A DNA stretch of 64,000 nucleotides from NCBI RefSeq assembly GCF_001995095.2, contig NZ_MTSD02000006.1:62001-126000 (forward strand), read 5' to 3'. The notes below the pieces were generated by a model, which had not been told where the DNA came from, did no database searches, and saw only the letters and a program-made list of their open reading frames with translations. The position numbers and the translations under genes were made by a program. The stretch is from Oceanospirillum linum. Lineage in GTDB: Bacteria; Pseudomonadota; Gammaproteobacteria; Pseudomonadales; Halomonadaceae. This document shows, piece after piece, positions 25,107 to 35,325 of this stretch; within the stretch, counting starts at the first letter, position 1; each line of letters begins with the position of its first letter.

Positions 25107-26951
25107 CTATTCAGCAGAAAAGGTCTCTGCTGTTTCCTCCGTGCTCTCTGTCGGGTACTCAGATTCCTGATGTTTGGCCTGAGTGCTGAGTTCTGGTAAT
25201 CGCTGTTCAACCGCATCGAGTAATGGGCTGTCCCGGAAAAGTTGTCTGGCTTCCAGTAACAGATCAACGGCTTCGTCCTGTTGACCCGAAACCCAATAGA
25301 CTTCAATCAAATGGCTGGCAATTTCCGGGTCTTGCAGCTGGTTATAAGCTTGTTGCAGAAAGCGTGTCGCTTCATTGAGCTGTCCGAGTCTGAAATAAAC
25401 CCAGCCCAGACTATCCGTTATGGCAGGGTCGCCCGGTTTTAGTGCTGCTGCTTTGCGGATCAGTAACAGTGCTTCCGGATAGCGATCTGTATATTCAGTC
25501 AGCGTATAGCCCAACGTATTCAGAACCATGGCGTTATTAGGTTCATTATCCAGGATTTCCCGAAGATCCCGTTCCAATGCAGGGATATCCTGTTTTTTCA
25601 GGGAGATCATTGCGCGGCTGTACAGGAGTTCATAGTCAGGGCCTTCGGATAATATCGCTTCGGTCAGTAGCTGATGGGCGTCGTCAAGCCTGTTCTGGGC
25701 AAGCAGAAGCTCACTCTCCAGCAGATAGAGGCGAACTCTGTACTCAGGTAAAGTCAGACGTAGTGTGGCCAGATGAGCACGTGCCTCATCACTCTCTCCC
25801 TGAGCGATCAGTAACTGTGCCGCCCTTGCCTGGGCCTGCAGGAAATCCTTACCTCCTTTGACCATCCGATAGTGATCTGTTGCTGCCTGAACATTATTTT
25901 CCTGCTCCTCAAGCCGGCCTAAATAATAGTGAGCGGCATCAATCTCGAAGCCTCTTTCCAGTAATTTATTCAACTGGTTACGCGCTTGCTCAGGCAGGCC
26001 GTTTTCCATCAGGATCAGGGCAAGAGATAGTGTCAGCTGGCCGTTTTCGGGATGATTGCTCGCGATTTTGGAAAATACCTGCTGCGCCTGGTCAATATCA
26101 CCGTCTTTGACCAATGTACGTGCAAGGGCCAGTTGCAGGCGCAGGCTATCCGGTTGTTTTTGGATCGCCTGTTCAAGAATATGGATGCCTGCTCTCAGGT
26201 CATATTGAGTAATGGCCAAATCGGCTTTTAACAGGATGCTGCGGATACTCAAAGGAGCGATGTCCAGTGATATATCAATCACCTCATTGGCTTGCTGGTG
26301 ATGACCAGAGAAGTAGAGCAGCTGGGCCGTAGCTGTCAGAAGATCCGGGTTATCTGGGTGGTGTTTAAGCAAGTTGCTTATTGCTGTCAGGAGTTCATTC
26401 CGGGTGTACTCATCCGCTTCTGCACTTTGGGCCGCAAGGTAACTGAAGTGTGTTTCTTCACCCATAGACAGTAGCTCGCTCTGGAAGTCAAAAGCTCCGA
26501 GAACATCACCCTGCTGAAGCAGGAGTGTACTACTGATTCGTCGGGATTCTGTATTATCCGGAGCGGTTTCACTCCACAGGGCTGCAGCATCCAGTGTTGT
26601 TTGATTATCACCGGCATATTGCGCGATATAGGTTGCTCTGCGGGCAAGCTCCGGGCTTTGCAGACGGGCGGCTTGTTCCAGATAAAGCTGAAGTGCAAAG
26701 CCGACCTGGTTGCGCTGTCCTGCAATCTCTGCGGCCAATAAGTCCTGAATGGCTTCGCCGTCCAGTCCCTTAATGGATTGCTCTGTCTGATGCGGGGCAA
26801 GCTGTGCTTCCGGGTGCAGATCATTGGGTGATAAGTTTAGAGCGTCGGGTTGTGTTATCTGCTGTTGGCAGCCGGATAGCCAGAGCAGAGGCAGTAGTAA
26901 GCTGACCCTGATCAGACGCGGAGATGATATAAATGCTGGCATGCCTTGCAT
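25107..26951 (-). CDS. TPR-repeat outer membrane lipoprotein
   Basis: A 614-residue lipoprotein: signal and lipobox WLSG|C near residue 28, then about 14 helical TPR-type repeats (for example around residues 195-560, ending with LNTLGYTLTEYTDRYPEALL and SLGWVYFRLGQLNEATRFL). A low-complexity Glu/Ser/Thr tail closes it. It corresponds by position to the Pseudomonas TPR protein PA4667, which lies between hemA and lolB. The function is not established; a scaffold in the envelope is a reasonable inference. It forms an operon with lolB and ispE, separated from lolB by only 2 bases. Confidence 0.85.
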   Translation of the reverse strand: MQGMPAFISSPRLIRVSLLLPLLWLSGCQQQITQPDALNLSPNDLHPEAQLAPHQTEQSIKGLDGEAIQDLLAAEIAGQRNQVGFALQLYLEQAARLQSPELARRATYIAQYAGDNQTTLDAAALWSETAPDNTESRRISSTLLLQQGDVLGAFDFQSELLSMGEETHFSYLAAQSAEADEYTRNELLTAISNLLKHHPDNPDLLTATAQLLYFSGHHQQANEVIDISLDIAPLSIRSILLKADLAITQYDLRAGIHILEQAIQKQPDSLRLQLALARTLVKDGDIDQAQQVFSKIASNHPENGQLTLSLALILMENGLPEQARNQLNKLLERGFEIDAAHYYLGRLEEQENNVQAATDHYRMVKGGKDFLQAQARAAQLLIAQGESDEARAHLATLRLTLPEYRVRLYLLESELLLAQNRLDDAHQLLTEAILSEGPDYELLYSRAMISLKKQDIPALERDLREILDNEPNNAMVLNTLGYTLTEYTDRYPEALLLIRKAAALKPGDPAITDSLGWVYFRLGQLNEATRFLQQAYNQLQDPEIASHLIEVYWVSGQQDEAVDLLLEARQLFRDSPLLDAVEQRLPELSTQAKHQESEYPTESTEETAETFSAE

Positions 26952-27075
26952 GGTGTCGCCCTGCCTCTCTATTGCAGACCCTTATATTAATAGCAATAGA
27001 GCTTAACCTGTTGCTACTACAGAAAAAACTGTCTTTTTTAATCAGCGTGGTTTTATCGGTTATCCGTCTGTTGGC

Positions 27076-30057
27076 TTATGGCGTTTCCCGGGATGATGCT
27101 AAAGTCGTACGATCATATATCACAAGTTGATTCCGGCCATTATTCTTTGCCTGATAGAGGGCGTGATCGGCTTCCTTTAGCCAGAGATCCAGTTGTTCGC
27201 TATGTCCGGCGGGGCCGACCATGGCTCCAATACTGACAGTGATATGCAGTGATCTCTGCTGTTGTAAAACCGGATGGCCTGCAATGGCAAGCCTTAAGGT
27301 TTGCAGGCGCGCTTCCAGCCGTTCTGTGCTCGAATCTGATGTCAGAATGATAAACTCTTCGCCGCCAAAGCGAATCAGATGATCATCCGGTTGGCTAAAT
27401 TGTGTCCTCATCTGTTGGGCCAGGGCTTGCAGGCAAAGGTCTCCGGCATCATGGCCGTAATTATCATTGATCCGCTTAAAGTGATCGGCATCTACCATGG
27501 CGATTGCAACGGTTCGGCCATCCTGATGGCAGCGTGTCATGTAGGCTTCAAATGTCTGGCTCAGGTAGTTGCGATTGCCAAGATCTGTCAGTTGATCCGT
27601 AACACTTAGATGAGCCAGTTGTTCATTGGCTTTTTGTAGCTGCTGATTTAGGTTGCCCAGCTTGCGGTTCCAGTAAAAAAGCGCCAGGAAAAGCAGGCTG
27701 AATGCAGCTGCCAGCTGCCAGAGCGTCGTGTAGTCGGTTTTCTGCTCCAGTTTGATGGACAACCAGTCGTTCTCAATCTGATCCAGCTCTGTGCTGTTAA
27801 GGCTGGATAATAGTTTGTTGATTAACACCAGCAACTGGGGGTATTGGTGGTGCACTGCAACGGAAAAATTACTATCCACAGGCAAGCGCCCGAGTACCCG
27901 GATGTCTCCCAGGCTTTCCTGTTGCAGTAAATGGCTGGTTTCAGCCAGCCCTCCGATAAAGCCATAAAGCTCATGTTCCCTGACTTGCTGGATGCCGCTT
28001 AGGGTGCTGTCAACGGGTATGAGTTTCAGTTGTGGGTAGCGTTGTTGCAGTATGGGCTGGATATTGCTGTCGCGGCTGATGCCGATGCGCTTACCGCTTA
28101 GATCGTTGATGCTGTCTATAAAAGGGCTACCCAGGGTGCCCAGAATAACATTGGAAGCGTTATACCAGCTATTTGAGAATAACAGGTTTTGTTGAAGCTT
28201 CTCGCTGGGGACAACCATAGGCGCCATAACGCATTTTCCGCTTTTGAGTGCAAGGAGGGTTTCCTGCCAATTGTTTGTCGGGAGAAACTCAAAGCGCAGA
28301 TTATCCAGTTTCTGTTGCAGTATTGTCAGCAGACTTGCTGACATGCCGTCATGCCGGTTCTCTCTGTTTTTGTTTTCCAGGGGGTAGCGATCCGGGTGTA
28401 CACAGTAGGTAATGGTGTAGTTCCAATGGTCCAGAAGGTCCTGCTCTTTCTGAGATAAAGTGATTCTGGTTTCATTGTCTGAGATTGCTTTTGCACCCAG
28501 CCAGCGGTTCTCTATGGCGCGTTTTTCTATCTGTGATATGTCATTCAATGCCTGGTCAAGAATCTCTGTGAGAGGTTGGAGTTCGGGCTGTAAGCCGAGT
28601 CGCAGGTCTTCGCCAATCAGGCCCGGCAGCCGGAGTTCGCCGGCAATCCAGACATCTGTCATGCCAAGCTCCCGAATCCAGTGATTACCATTGGGCAGAG
28701 CGGCCAAAACAAGGTCGACCTGATTCTCCATCAGAGCTTTAAACATACTGGCTTGCTCTGTATAGCTGATCACCTGGTCCGGGAAAAGTTTGCGCACGGC
28801 GGCCTCATAAAAGACACCTTGCCCAACGGCGATGCGCAAGCCTGAAAGGTCAGATGCCTTATTCAGGCGGAAATTAGCATTTCGGGTAAAGGCCACATTG
28901 GGAATGCGGTGGTAAGGTTGTGTGAATCGGGTAAAAGCGCGTCTTTCCGGCATATCCGAGATATTGGCTATCAGGTCGAGCTCACCTTGTTTAAACAACT
29001 GGAACAGATTGCTCCATTGGTCAACAACAGGGACAAACTCAACGCCGGTCAGATCCTGTAAGCGATATAGGATATCAACACTCAGCCCCTGCACTTTGCC
29101 ATTATCAGAAAAGCTGAAAGGAGCATAGTCTCGCATCAGGCCGACCCTAAGCGGAGGCAGTCGGTTCAGATAGTCCTGCTGCTTTCGGGTCAGTTGTAGC
29201 GGTTTCTGACGTAAAGGGGACTGACCATCGTATTGCATCCAGCGTTCATTCAGCTCTTGTAGCCATCCGGCAGGCAGGGACTGGAGGCCTGCCTGAAGTT
29301 TTTTGAAGAGTTCGGGTCTGTCTTTGAGAACCCCCAATCGAAAGTCTTCAATTTCCATCCCTTTAAGAGGAGCCAGTGTATTAACTTCCAGTTGGAAAAA
29401 ACCTTCCCGGCGAGCCATGTAGTTTAGTGTGATTTCCGGGCCAATGATGGTATCCACCCAGCCAAAGGCCAGTGCCTGAACCAGATTAGGCAGGAGGTCA
29501 TATTCGATAACATTAATGCCCTGCTCAACGAGATAATCCCGATAGTAGATATCCCGCATAATGCCAACCCGGTATGGCTTCAGCTGATCCAGTGTTTTGA
29601 TGGTGGGAAGGGGTTGTGCGCTGTTCTGCATGACAACAGTCTGACGGAGATGATAGGCACTGGTGAACAGAATATTTTTTGCCCGATCTTCGCGCCAGGA
29701 TATTTCATCGATAATGTCCAGATCACCTCTTCGAAACGCAGCATAAATGTCCGGCCAGCTACCGACCCGGTAGTCAAAGCGGATACCCAGGGTTTTACTG
29801 AGTTCATTGAGCACATCAACAGAAAAGCCTTTGGCCGTGCGACCTTCGATACTGGAGTAAGGTTCATTGTCAGCAACAACACCAACGGTCAGGCTTTCAG
29901 GTATTTCAGTCTGGGTTGTGGTTTTAGGGTGGTCTGTGGATGCTCTGACGTCTTGTATCAGCAGATAAATAACCCAAAAAAGCAGCAGCGGCATGGTTAA
30001 AGAAAAGCTATTTCTTAGGGGGCGGCCCCCACAAGGTGTTTTTAAATCGCTGGTCAT
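27076..30057 (-). CDS. diguanylate cyclase with three periplasmic SBP-type sensor domains
   Basis: A large membrane sensor, 993 residues from the ATG at 30057, which has GGGG six bases upstream; the frame extends to 30147. An N-terminal anchor (about 20-40) leads to three tandem family-3 solute-binding (PBPb) domains at roughly 60-290, 305-535 and 555-795. Then come a membrane helix (about 800-820), a short coiled linker and a GGDEF domain. The active site is intact (RFGGEEF, VDADHFKRINDNYGHDAGD), so it should make c-di-GMP. The inhibitory I-site is degenerate (QPDD instead of RxxD). No EAL domain. Ligands are unknown. It sits between the TPR gene and hemA, a place empty in Pseudomonas. Confidence 0.9.
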   Translation of the reverse strand: MTSDLKTPCGGRPLRNSFSLTMPLLLFWVIYLLIQDVRASTDHPKTTTQTEIPESLTVGVVADNEPYSSIEGRTAKGFSVDVLNELSKTLGIRFDYRVGSWPDIYAAFRRGDLDIIDEISWREDRAKNILFTSAYHLRQTVVMQNSAQPLPTIKTLDQLKPYRVGIMRDIYYRDYLVEQGINVIEYDLLPNLVQALAFGWVDTIIGPEITLNYMARREGFFQLEVNTLAPLKGMEIEDFRLGVLKDRPELFKKLQAGLQSLPAGWLQELNERWMQYDGQSPLRQKPLQLTRKQQDYLNRLPPLRVGLMRDYAPFSFSDNGKVQGLSVDILYRLQDLTGVEFVPVVDQWSNLFQLFKQGELDLIANISDMPERRAFTRFTQPYHRIPNVAFTRNANFRLNKASDLSGLRIAVGQGVFYEAAVRKLFPDQVISYTEQASMFKALMENQVDLVLAALPNGNHWIRELGMTDVWIAGELRLPGLIGEDLRLGLQPELQPLTEILDQALNDISQIEKRAIENRWLGAKAISDNETRITLSQKEQDLLDHWNYTITYCVHPDRYPLENKNRENRHDGMSASLLTILQQKLDNLRFEFLPTNNWQETLLALKSGKCVMAPMVVPSEKLQQNLLFSNSWYNASNVILGTLGSPFIDSINDLSGKRIGISRDSNIQPILQQRYPQLKLIPVDSTLSGIQQVREHELYGFIGGLAETSHLLQQESLGDIRVLGRLPVDSNFSVAVHHQYPQLLVLINKLLSSLNSTELDQIENDWLSIKLEQKTDYTTLWQLAAAFSLLFLALFYWNRKLGNLNQQLQKANEQLAHLSVTDQLTDLGNRNYLSQTFEAYMTRCHQDGRTVAIAMVDADHFKRINDNYGHDAGDLCLQALAQQMRTQFSQPDDHLIRFGGEEFIILTSDSSTERLEARLQTLRLAIAGHPVLQQQRSLHITVSIGAMVGPAGHSEQLDLWLKEADHALYQAKNNGRNQLVIYDRTTLASSRETP

Positions 30058-30338
30058 GGTATCCCCGTTACTGAGAAACGGTGCGCTATACTCCAGTGTC
30101 AGCCAATGCTTGGGTGAAGAATATGCCTGACATGGCAAAGAGTGCATAGCACGTTTAACTGGGCTGTATCTGGCTTGAAACGTGTCTTGAAGATGACTTT
30201 TTAATTAAAACTCCATAGTGCAATGGGAGTGTTCGCCTGTTCAAGTGAAGTTTGATAAAAACTGACCTTTTTATGATCTGAATAATTAAAAAAACACCTT
30301 ATCTTCCATGTGGTTGAGTGCCACCTTAAGCTGTGGTG

Positions 30339-30347
30339 TGCTATTAT
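30339..30347 (+). promoter_or_regulatory. extended -10 promoter of hemA
   Basis: TGC-TATTAT lies 44 bases upstream of hemA without a clear -35. It is the best signal in the 333-base divergent gap to the diguanylate cyclase, which otherwise is AT-rich and shows no gene. Confidence 0.45.
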
Positions 30348-30390
30348 CCACAGCCTCAAAAATGCTGGAACCGTGACAGAAGCGTTATCT

Positions 30391-31653
30391 ATGAGCCTGC
30401 TTGCCTTTGGAATTAATCATAAAACTGCCCCTGTGGAAATCCGCGAACGGGTAGCTTTTACTCCGGAACAGCTGGATGGCGCGTTCCAACAGCTACGGCA
30501 GCACCCGCAGATCAGCGAAGTAGCGGTCGTATCCACCTGCAACCGTACCGAACTTTATTGTGTGGTAGACTCTGACGTCCATGGACAGGATACAACGCCT
30601 GTACTTGAATGGATGAGCCAATTCCACAATCTCGACCTGACCGACCTTGCGCGTTACAGCTACGAATATGTCAATGAAGACGCTGCCCGACACCTGATGC
30701 GTGTATCCTGTGGTCTGGATTCTATGGTTCTTGGCGAACCACAAATTCTGGGGCAGATTAAAGATGCCTATCTGAATGCGCAGGATAAAGGTTTGGTTGG
30801 CCGCGAGCTGAACCCCTTATTCCAGCAGTCTTTTGCTGTTGCTAAGCAGGTGCGGACTCAAACCTCTATTGGTGAAAACCCCGTTTCTGTAGCCTATGCC
30901 GCAGTGAGCATGGCACAGCGTATTTTTTCTGACCTGAGTAAAAGCCAGGCGCTTTTGATTGGTGCAGGAGAGACGATTGAGTTAGTTGCCCGACATTTGC
31001 GTAATGCTGGCGTCAGCAGAATGGTTGTTGCAAACCGTACATTGAGCAGAGCGCAGGCGGTTGCTGAAGAGTTTAATGGTGAAGCCGTTGTTCTTAGCGA
31101 TATCCCTCATCAGCTGGAAAAGTCCGATATTGTTATAGCTTCCACAGCCAGTCAGCTGCCGATTTTGGGTAAAGGCGCGGTAGAACGCGCTTTGAAAGTT
31201 CGCAAACACAAACCGATTTTTATGGTAGATATCGCGGTGCCGCGTGATATTGAGCCTCAGGTGAGTGAGCTGGACGATGTTTATCTCTACAGTGTTGATG
31301 ACCTGAAAGAGGTGATTGAGGAAAATATGCGCAGCCGGCAGGAAGCTGCTGAGCAGGCGGAACAGCTGGTTCTTGCGGGTGTAGGTCACTTTATGCAATC
31401 CCGGCGCGAGCGCGGTGCGGGTCAGGTGATCGGTACCTTGCGTCAGCAGATCGATAGTATCCGTGTGACCGAGCTGGAAAAGGCACTGCAGCAGTTGCAG
31501 AAAGGTCAGAGTCCGGAAGAAGTGCTCCAGCGTTTTTCTCAGTCTTTAACGAATAAGGTTTTACACGAGCCTATGGTGCAGCTGCGCCAGGCGTCAGCAG
31601 ATAATCGCAATGACCTGCTGAATGGTGCCAGAACTCTGTTTGCGTTGGATTAG
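30391..31653 (+). CDS. hemA: glutamyl-tRNA reductase
   Basis: Reduces glutamyl-tRNA to glutamate-1-semialdehyde, the first committed step of tetrapyrrole synthesis. Nucleophile Cys50 lies in VVSTCNRTE. The substrate loop [20 protein letters not shown], the NADPH-binding [13 protein letters not shown] and the C-terminal dimerization helix are present. The length of 420 compares with 418 in E. coli. The chosen ATG gives [14 protein letters not shown]; a GTG 18 bases upstream is a possible alternative, and the ribosome-binding site is weak. It opens the conserved hemA-prfA-prmC operon. Confidence 0.96.
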   Translation: MSLLAFGINHKTAPVEIRERVAFTPEQLDGAFQQLRQHPQISEVAVVSTCNRTELYCVVDSDVHGQDTTPVLEWMSQFHNLDLTDLARYSYEYVNEDAARHLMRVSCGLDSMVLGEPQILGQIKDAYLNAQDKGLVGRELNPLFQQSFAVAKQVRTQTSIGENPVSVAYAAVSMAQRIFSDLSKSQALLIGAGETIELVARHLRNAGVSRMVVANRTLSRAQAVAEEFNGEAVVLSDIPHQLEKSDIVIASTASQLPILGKGAVERALKVRKHKPIFMVDIAVPRDIEPQVSELDDVYLYSVDDLKEVIEENMRSRQEAAEQAEQLVLAGVGHFMQSRRERGAGQVIGTLRQQIDSIRVTELEKALQQLQKGQSPEEVLQRFSQSLTNKVLHEPMVQLRQASADNRNDLLNGARTLFALD

Positions 31654-31771
31654 CGACGCTTAACCTGCTTTTTTAGTCTTGTCTGGGCATTTTTGCCCAC
31701 ACCTCCGGCACTGTCGAAGCCGGGAACCCATCAAATATATCGCTTATAAAAGCCCTGTCGGGAAGAGAAAT

Positions 31772-32854
31772 ATGAAACCATCCATCCACGCTAAACTGGA
31801 TCTGCTTAAAGATCGTTTTGAGGAGCTACAGGCTCTGTTAAGTGATGCTGAAGTTATCTCTGATCAGAAAAAATTCCGTAGCTACTCACAGGAATACTCC
31901 GAACTTGAAGGCGTTGTAGAAACCTTTAACCAGTATGAGCAGGTTCAGGGGGATATGTTGGAAGCTGAAGCCATGTTGCAGGATGGTGATGCTGACCTGC
32001 GCGAAATGGCCCGTGAAGAGATTGAAGCCGGTAAAGATGAGCTGGAACGCTTGGATCTTGAGTTACAGAAGCTGCTGCTACCGAAAGATCCGAATGATGA
32101 ACGTAACGTCTTTCTGGAAGTCCGTGCCGGAACCGGCGGTGATGAAGCTGCAATTTTTGCCGGTGACCTGTTCCGTATGTACTCTCGCTTTGCGGAGAAA
32201 AAGCGTTGGAAAGTAGAGATTATCAGCCAAAATGAAGGGGAGCATGGCGGTTACAAAGAGATTATCACCCGTATATCAGGTGACCGTGTTTATTCTCAAC
32301 TGAAGTTTGAATCCGGCGCGCACCGTGTACAGCGTGTTCCTGCGACGGAATCTCAGGGGCGTATCCATACATCTGCCTGCACTGTTGCCGTGATGGCAGA
32401 GGCTGACGAGGTCGGTACGATTGATATCAATCCGGGCGATCTGAAGATTGATACCTTCCGCGCATCAGGTGCTGGTGGTCAGCACGTTAATACCACAGAT
32501 TCTGCGATCCGTATTACACACCTGCCCACCGGCACTGTGGTCGAGTGTCAGGATGAGCGCTCCCAGCATAAGAACAAAGCTAAAGCGATGTCCCTTCTGG
32601 CTTCCCGGATTCAGCAGGCCGCTGATGATAAAGCAGCTCAGGAGCAGTCTGATGCCCGCCGGAGCCTGGTGGGCAGTGGTGACCGGTCCGAGCGCATCCG
32701 CACCTATAACTACCCTCAGGGCCGGGTGACGGATCACCGGATTAATCTGACGCTGTATAAGCTGGATGAGATCATGGAAGGTGCTTTGTCTGAAGTGCTT
32801 GATCCTCTGGTGGCAGAGCACCAGGCAGACCAGCTGGCCGCGTTGAGTAACTGA
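31772..32854 (+). CDS. prfA: peptide chain release factor 1
   Basis: RF1 terminates translation at UAA and UAG. The tripeptide anticodon PAT (190-192) and the catalytic GGQ (235-237, in GAGGQHVN) are intact. The length of 360 is identical to E. coli. The ATG at 31772 follows GGAAGAG and gives [10 protein letters not shown]; the longer frame from 31679 is not supported. prmC, which methylates the GGQ glutamine, starts 2 bases after the stop. Confidence 0.97.
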   Translation: MKPSIHAKLDLLKDRFEELQALLSDAEVISDQKKFRSYSQEYSELEGVVETFNQYEQVQGDMLEAEAMLQDGDADLREMAREEIEAGKDELERLDLELQKLLLPKDPNDERNVFLEVRAGTGGDEAAIFAGDLFRMYSRFAEKKRWKVEIISQNEGEHGGYKEIITRISGDRVYSQLKFESGAHRVQRVPATESQGRIHTSACTVAVMAEADEVGTIDINPGDLKIDTFRASGAGGQHVNTTDSAIRITHLPTGTVVECQDERSQHKNKAKAMSLLASRIQQAADDKAAQEQSDARRSLVGSGDRSERIRTYNYPQGRVTDHRINLTLYKLDEIMEGALSEVLDPLVAEHQADQLAALSN

Positions 32855-32856
32855 GT

Positions 32857-33708
32857 ATGCTGCCAGATGTACAGGCCGCCCTTGATTGGGCGGTAGAGGC
32901 GCTAGCTACCAGTGATACCGCGCGACTAGATAGTGAGTGCCTACTGGCGGATTGTGTCAGGCAGAGCCGCACCTGGTTGTTTACCTGGCCGGATAAAATA
33001 TTAAAAGATGAGCAGTGGCGGTGTTTTCAGCAGCTGGTTGAGCGTCGTAAAGCAGGTGAGCCGGTGGCCTATCTGTTAGGGTACCGTGAATTCTGGGGAC
33101 TGACCTTAAAAGTCAGCCCGGATACTCTGATTCCCCGCCCGGATACAGAAGATCTTGTGGCCAAGGTACTGGAGTTGATACCCCTGACAGAGGCAAAAGT
33201 TGCCGACCTTGGCACCGGCACTGGTGCCATTGCGCTGGCGCTGGCAGCGGAAAGGCCAGATTGGCGGATTACCGCCTGCGACTTTAACCCTGGTGCGGTA
33301 GCTCTTGCGGAAGCGAATCGTAAGGCTCTGGGGTTTGAGCAGGTCACTGTGCTGCAATCGGACTGGTGCCAGGCACTGGAAACGGATGCCGTTGCAAGGG
33401 GTGGCTTTGATCTTATTGTCAGTAACCCGCCTTATATCGAGGATGATGATCCCCATCTGTCCCAGGGTGATGTGCGTTTTGAGCCTTTAAGCGCTTTGAC
33501 TTCCGGCGCTGATGGCCTGGATGATATTCGCCTGATTACACTGCAGGCTAAGGTCTGTCTTAAGCCCGGAGGCTGGTTGATTTTCGAACATGGCTATAAC
33601 CAGGCTGGTGCAGTGCGGGGTATTCTTTCAGCTGCAGGTTATCAGGATGTACAAACAGCCCAGGATCTTGCCGGTGTTGATCGTATGAGCTTTGCTCAAC
33701 GACCTTAA
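32857..33708 (+). CDS. prmC: release factor glutamine methyltransferase
   Basis: A SAM-dependent N5-glutamine methyltransferase acting on RF1 and RF2. SAM motif I, VADLGTGTGAIALALA, begins near residue 115, and the substrate-binding NPPY is at 190-193. The N-terminal helical bundle that docks release factors is present. The length of 283 compares with 277 in E. coli. It is coupled to prfA by a 2-base gap. Confidence 0.96.
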   Translation: MLPDVQAALDWAVEALATSDTARLDSECLLADCVRQSRTWLFTWPDKILKDEQWRCFQQLVERRKAGEPVAYLLGYREFWGLTLKVSPDTLIPRPDTEDLVAKVLELIPLTEAKVADLGTGTGAIALALAAERPDWRITACDFNPGAVALAEANRKALGFEQVTVLQSDWCQALETDAVARGGFDLIVSNPPYIEDDDPHLSQGDVRFEPLSALTSGADGLDDIRLITLQAKVCLKPGGWLIFEHGYNQAGAVRGILSAAGYQDVQTAQDLAGVDRMSFAQRP

Positions 33709-33747
33709 TTGCCTTATATCCCTGCTTTAAAAGTGGTCTCTGCGCAA

Positions 33748-33792
33748 TGCCTTTGCCAATAAAGGCAGAAAAATTGCGGGCAGATTTTTCTG
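33748..33792 (+). other. overlapping hairpins after prmC
   Basis: TGCCTTT/AAAGGCA (33748-33767) and a nine-base perfect repeat CAGAAAAAT/ATTTTTCTG (33766-33792) share two bases, so they are nearly mutually exclusive. There is no long T run. It may be a weak terminator of the hemA operon in the 228-base gap before lrp. Confidence 0.45.
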
Positions 33793-33936
33793 TACTAGAT
33801 AGAAGGTCTGACTCAATAAATCCGCTCAGCCCTTGAATTTTGCTACCGCTTAGCTATAAGCTCTAATCAGCAATAATTGCTGGAAGACAGATAATAACTA
33901 GCAAAACCTTCTGATTATTGAGATTTTATTTCCCCT

Positions 33937-34449
33937 ATGAAAGCTTCTAAACCTCGTGCACTCGACCGTATTGACCTGAAAATTCTTTCCTGTCTGCAGG
34001 ATAATGCCCGTATATCCTACGTGGATTTGGCGAATCAGGTTGGCCTTTCAACGACACCTTGTCTGGAGCGTGTGAAGCGCCTGGAACGAAACGGGGTTAT
34101 TAAAGGCTATAAAGCTCATCTGAATCCTAAATATCTGCGGGCTAATCTGCTGGTGTTTGTTGAGATCAGTCTGGAAACTCAGTCCTCAGCCGTATTCGAT
34201 GAGTTCCGTCGTGCTGTTTCCAAGCAGCCTCAGATTCAGGAGTGCCACCTGGTTTCCGGCCAATTTGATTACATCCTGAAATGCCGGATTCCGGAAATGT
34301 CGGCGTACCGCCAACTGCTGGAAGAGGTTGTTTTGACTTTGCCGGGTGTGAAAGAGTCCAAAAGCTATGTCGTGATGGAAGAGGTGAAAGAGGATACCTC
34401 TATCTATGTTCCTGATCTGAATGAATTTGATGAAAATCAGCTGACCTGA
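33937..34449 (+). CDS. lrp: Lrp/AsnC family transcriptional regulator
   Basis: A DNA-binding, amino-acid-responsive regulator. An N-terminal winged HTH (about 8-60, with LSTTPCLERVKRLERNGVI almost identical to E. coli Lrp) is followed by the RAM ligand-binding domain (LLVFVEISL, IQECHLVSGQFDYILK, LPGVKESKSYVVMEEVK). The similarity to E. coli Lrp runs along the whole length except the acidic tail, so it is probably the global Lrp orthologue rather than a local AsnC-type gene. The length of 170 compares with 164. It is inserted between prmC and moeB, which are closer neighbours in Pseudomonas, and has its own terminator. Confidence 0.88.
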   Translation: MKASKPRALDRIDLKILSCLQDNARISYVDLANQVGLSTTPCLERVKRLERNGVIKGYKAHLNPKYLRANLLVFVEISLETQSSAVFDEFRRAVSKQPQIQECHLVSGQFDYILKCRIPEMSAYRQLLEEVVLTLPGVKESKSYVVMEEVKEDTSIYVPDLNEFDENQLT

Positions 34450-34486
34450 TCATCTGTTTTTTTGCATCAAAGGGTTAAAATACCTG

Positions 34487-34523
34487 ATAGGGCTTTCCGC
34501 ATCTGCTGAAGCCCTATTTTTTT
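34487..34523 (+). terminator. terminator after lrp
   Basis: ATAGGGCTT pairs with AAGCCCTAT, with a 13-base loop and a run of seven Ts. It ends 38 bases before the moeB start. Confidence 0.85.
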
Positions 34524-34560
34524 ACGTGTTCGACCATTGCCAGCGATAGAGAAGATGACC

Positions 34561-35304
34561 ATGCAGGATCAGCAGTTACTACGTTACAGTCGTCAGATTA
34601 TGTTGCCGGAGGTGGATATTGCCGGACAACAGGCTTTACTGGATGCCAGAGTACTGATCATCGGTATGGGCGGTTTAGGCTCACCGTCAGCGCTTTATTG
34701 TGCTGCGGCTGGAATTGGTACGCTGGCGCTGAGTGATTTTGACGAAGTAGATCTGTCCAACCTGCAGCGTCAGATTGTGCATCGGCAAAATAGTATTGGT
34801 CAGCCGAAGGTTGTATCAGCCAAAACAATGCTGAATGAACTGAATCCGGAATGTCAGATTGTGACTCTGCCGGAAAAGCTGGAAGGCGATGCCTTGCAGG
34901 AGCAGGTTCGGCTTGCGGATGTGGTGCTGGATTGCAGCGATCGTTTTTCAACCCGTTTTGCCATTAATGCTGCTTGTGTTGCAGAGAGGACGCCCCTTGT
35001 GTCGGGGGCGGCAATCCGGTTTGGTGGCCAGCTAGCCGTGTTTGACTCCCGTGAGGAGAGTAGCCCCTGTTATCGCTGCCTTTATGATGACAGTGACGAT
35101 GAGGCGATGCGTTGCGCAGAGAGTGGCGTGATATCACCTCTGGTGGGAGTGATAGGTTCATTGCAGGCATTGGAAGCGATCAAACTAATTTCAGGAGCAG
35201 GGTCGTCTACAGCAGGTCGCCTGCTGATTTTTGATGCACTTGATACTCAATGGCGAAGTATGAGCCTGAGTAAAGACCCCGCATGTCCGGTGTGCCAGCC
35301 ATAA
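34561..35304 (+). CDS. moeB: molybdopterin-synthase adenylyltransferase MoeB (HesA/MoeB/ThiF family)
   Basis: Adenylates the C-terminal glycine of the small sulfur-carrier protein (MoaD; some homologues act on ThiS). The nucleotide-binding GMGGLGSP loop is at residues 35-42. The ATP-contacting Asp and Arg lie in SDFDEVDLSNLQRQ, and the zinc site is formed by CYRC and the C-terminal CPVC. The length of 247 is family-typical. ATGs exist at 34555 and 34561; I chose 34561 because AGAGAAG lies six bases upstream and the N-terminus matches. ThiF cannot be excluded by sequence alone, but the position after prmC is that of moeB in Pseudomonas. Confidence 0.88.
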   Translation: MQDQQLLRYSRQIMLPEVDIAGQQALLDARVLIIGMGGLGSPSALYCAAAGIGTLALSDFDEVDLSNLQRQIVHRQNSIGQPKVVSAKTMLNELNPECQIVTLPEKLEGDALQEQVRLADVVLDCSDRFSTRFAINAACVAERTPLVSGAAIRFGGQLAVFDSREESSPCYRCLYDDSDDEAMRCAESGVISPLVGVIGSLQALEAIKLISGAGSSTAGRLLIFDALDTQWRSMSLSKDPACPVCQP

Positions 35305-35325
35305 ACTGTATCTGAGGCTCTGTAC

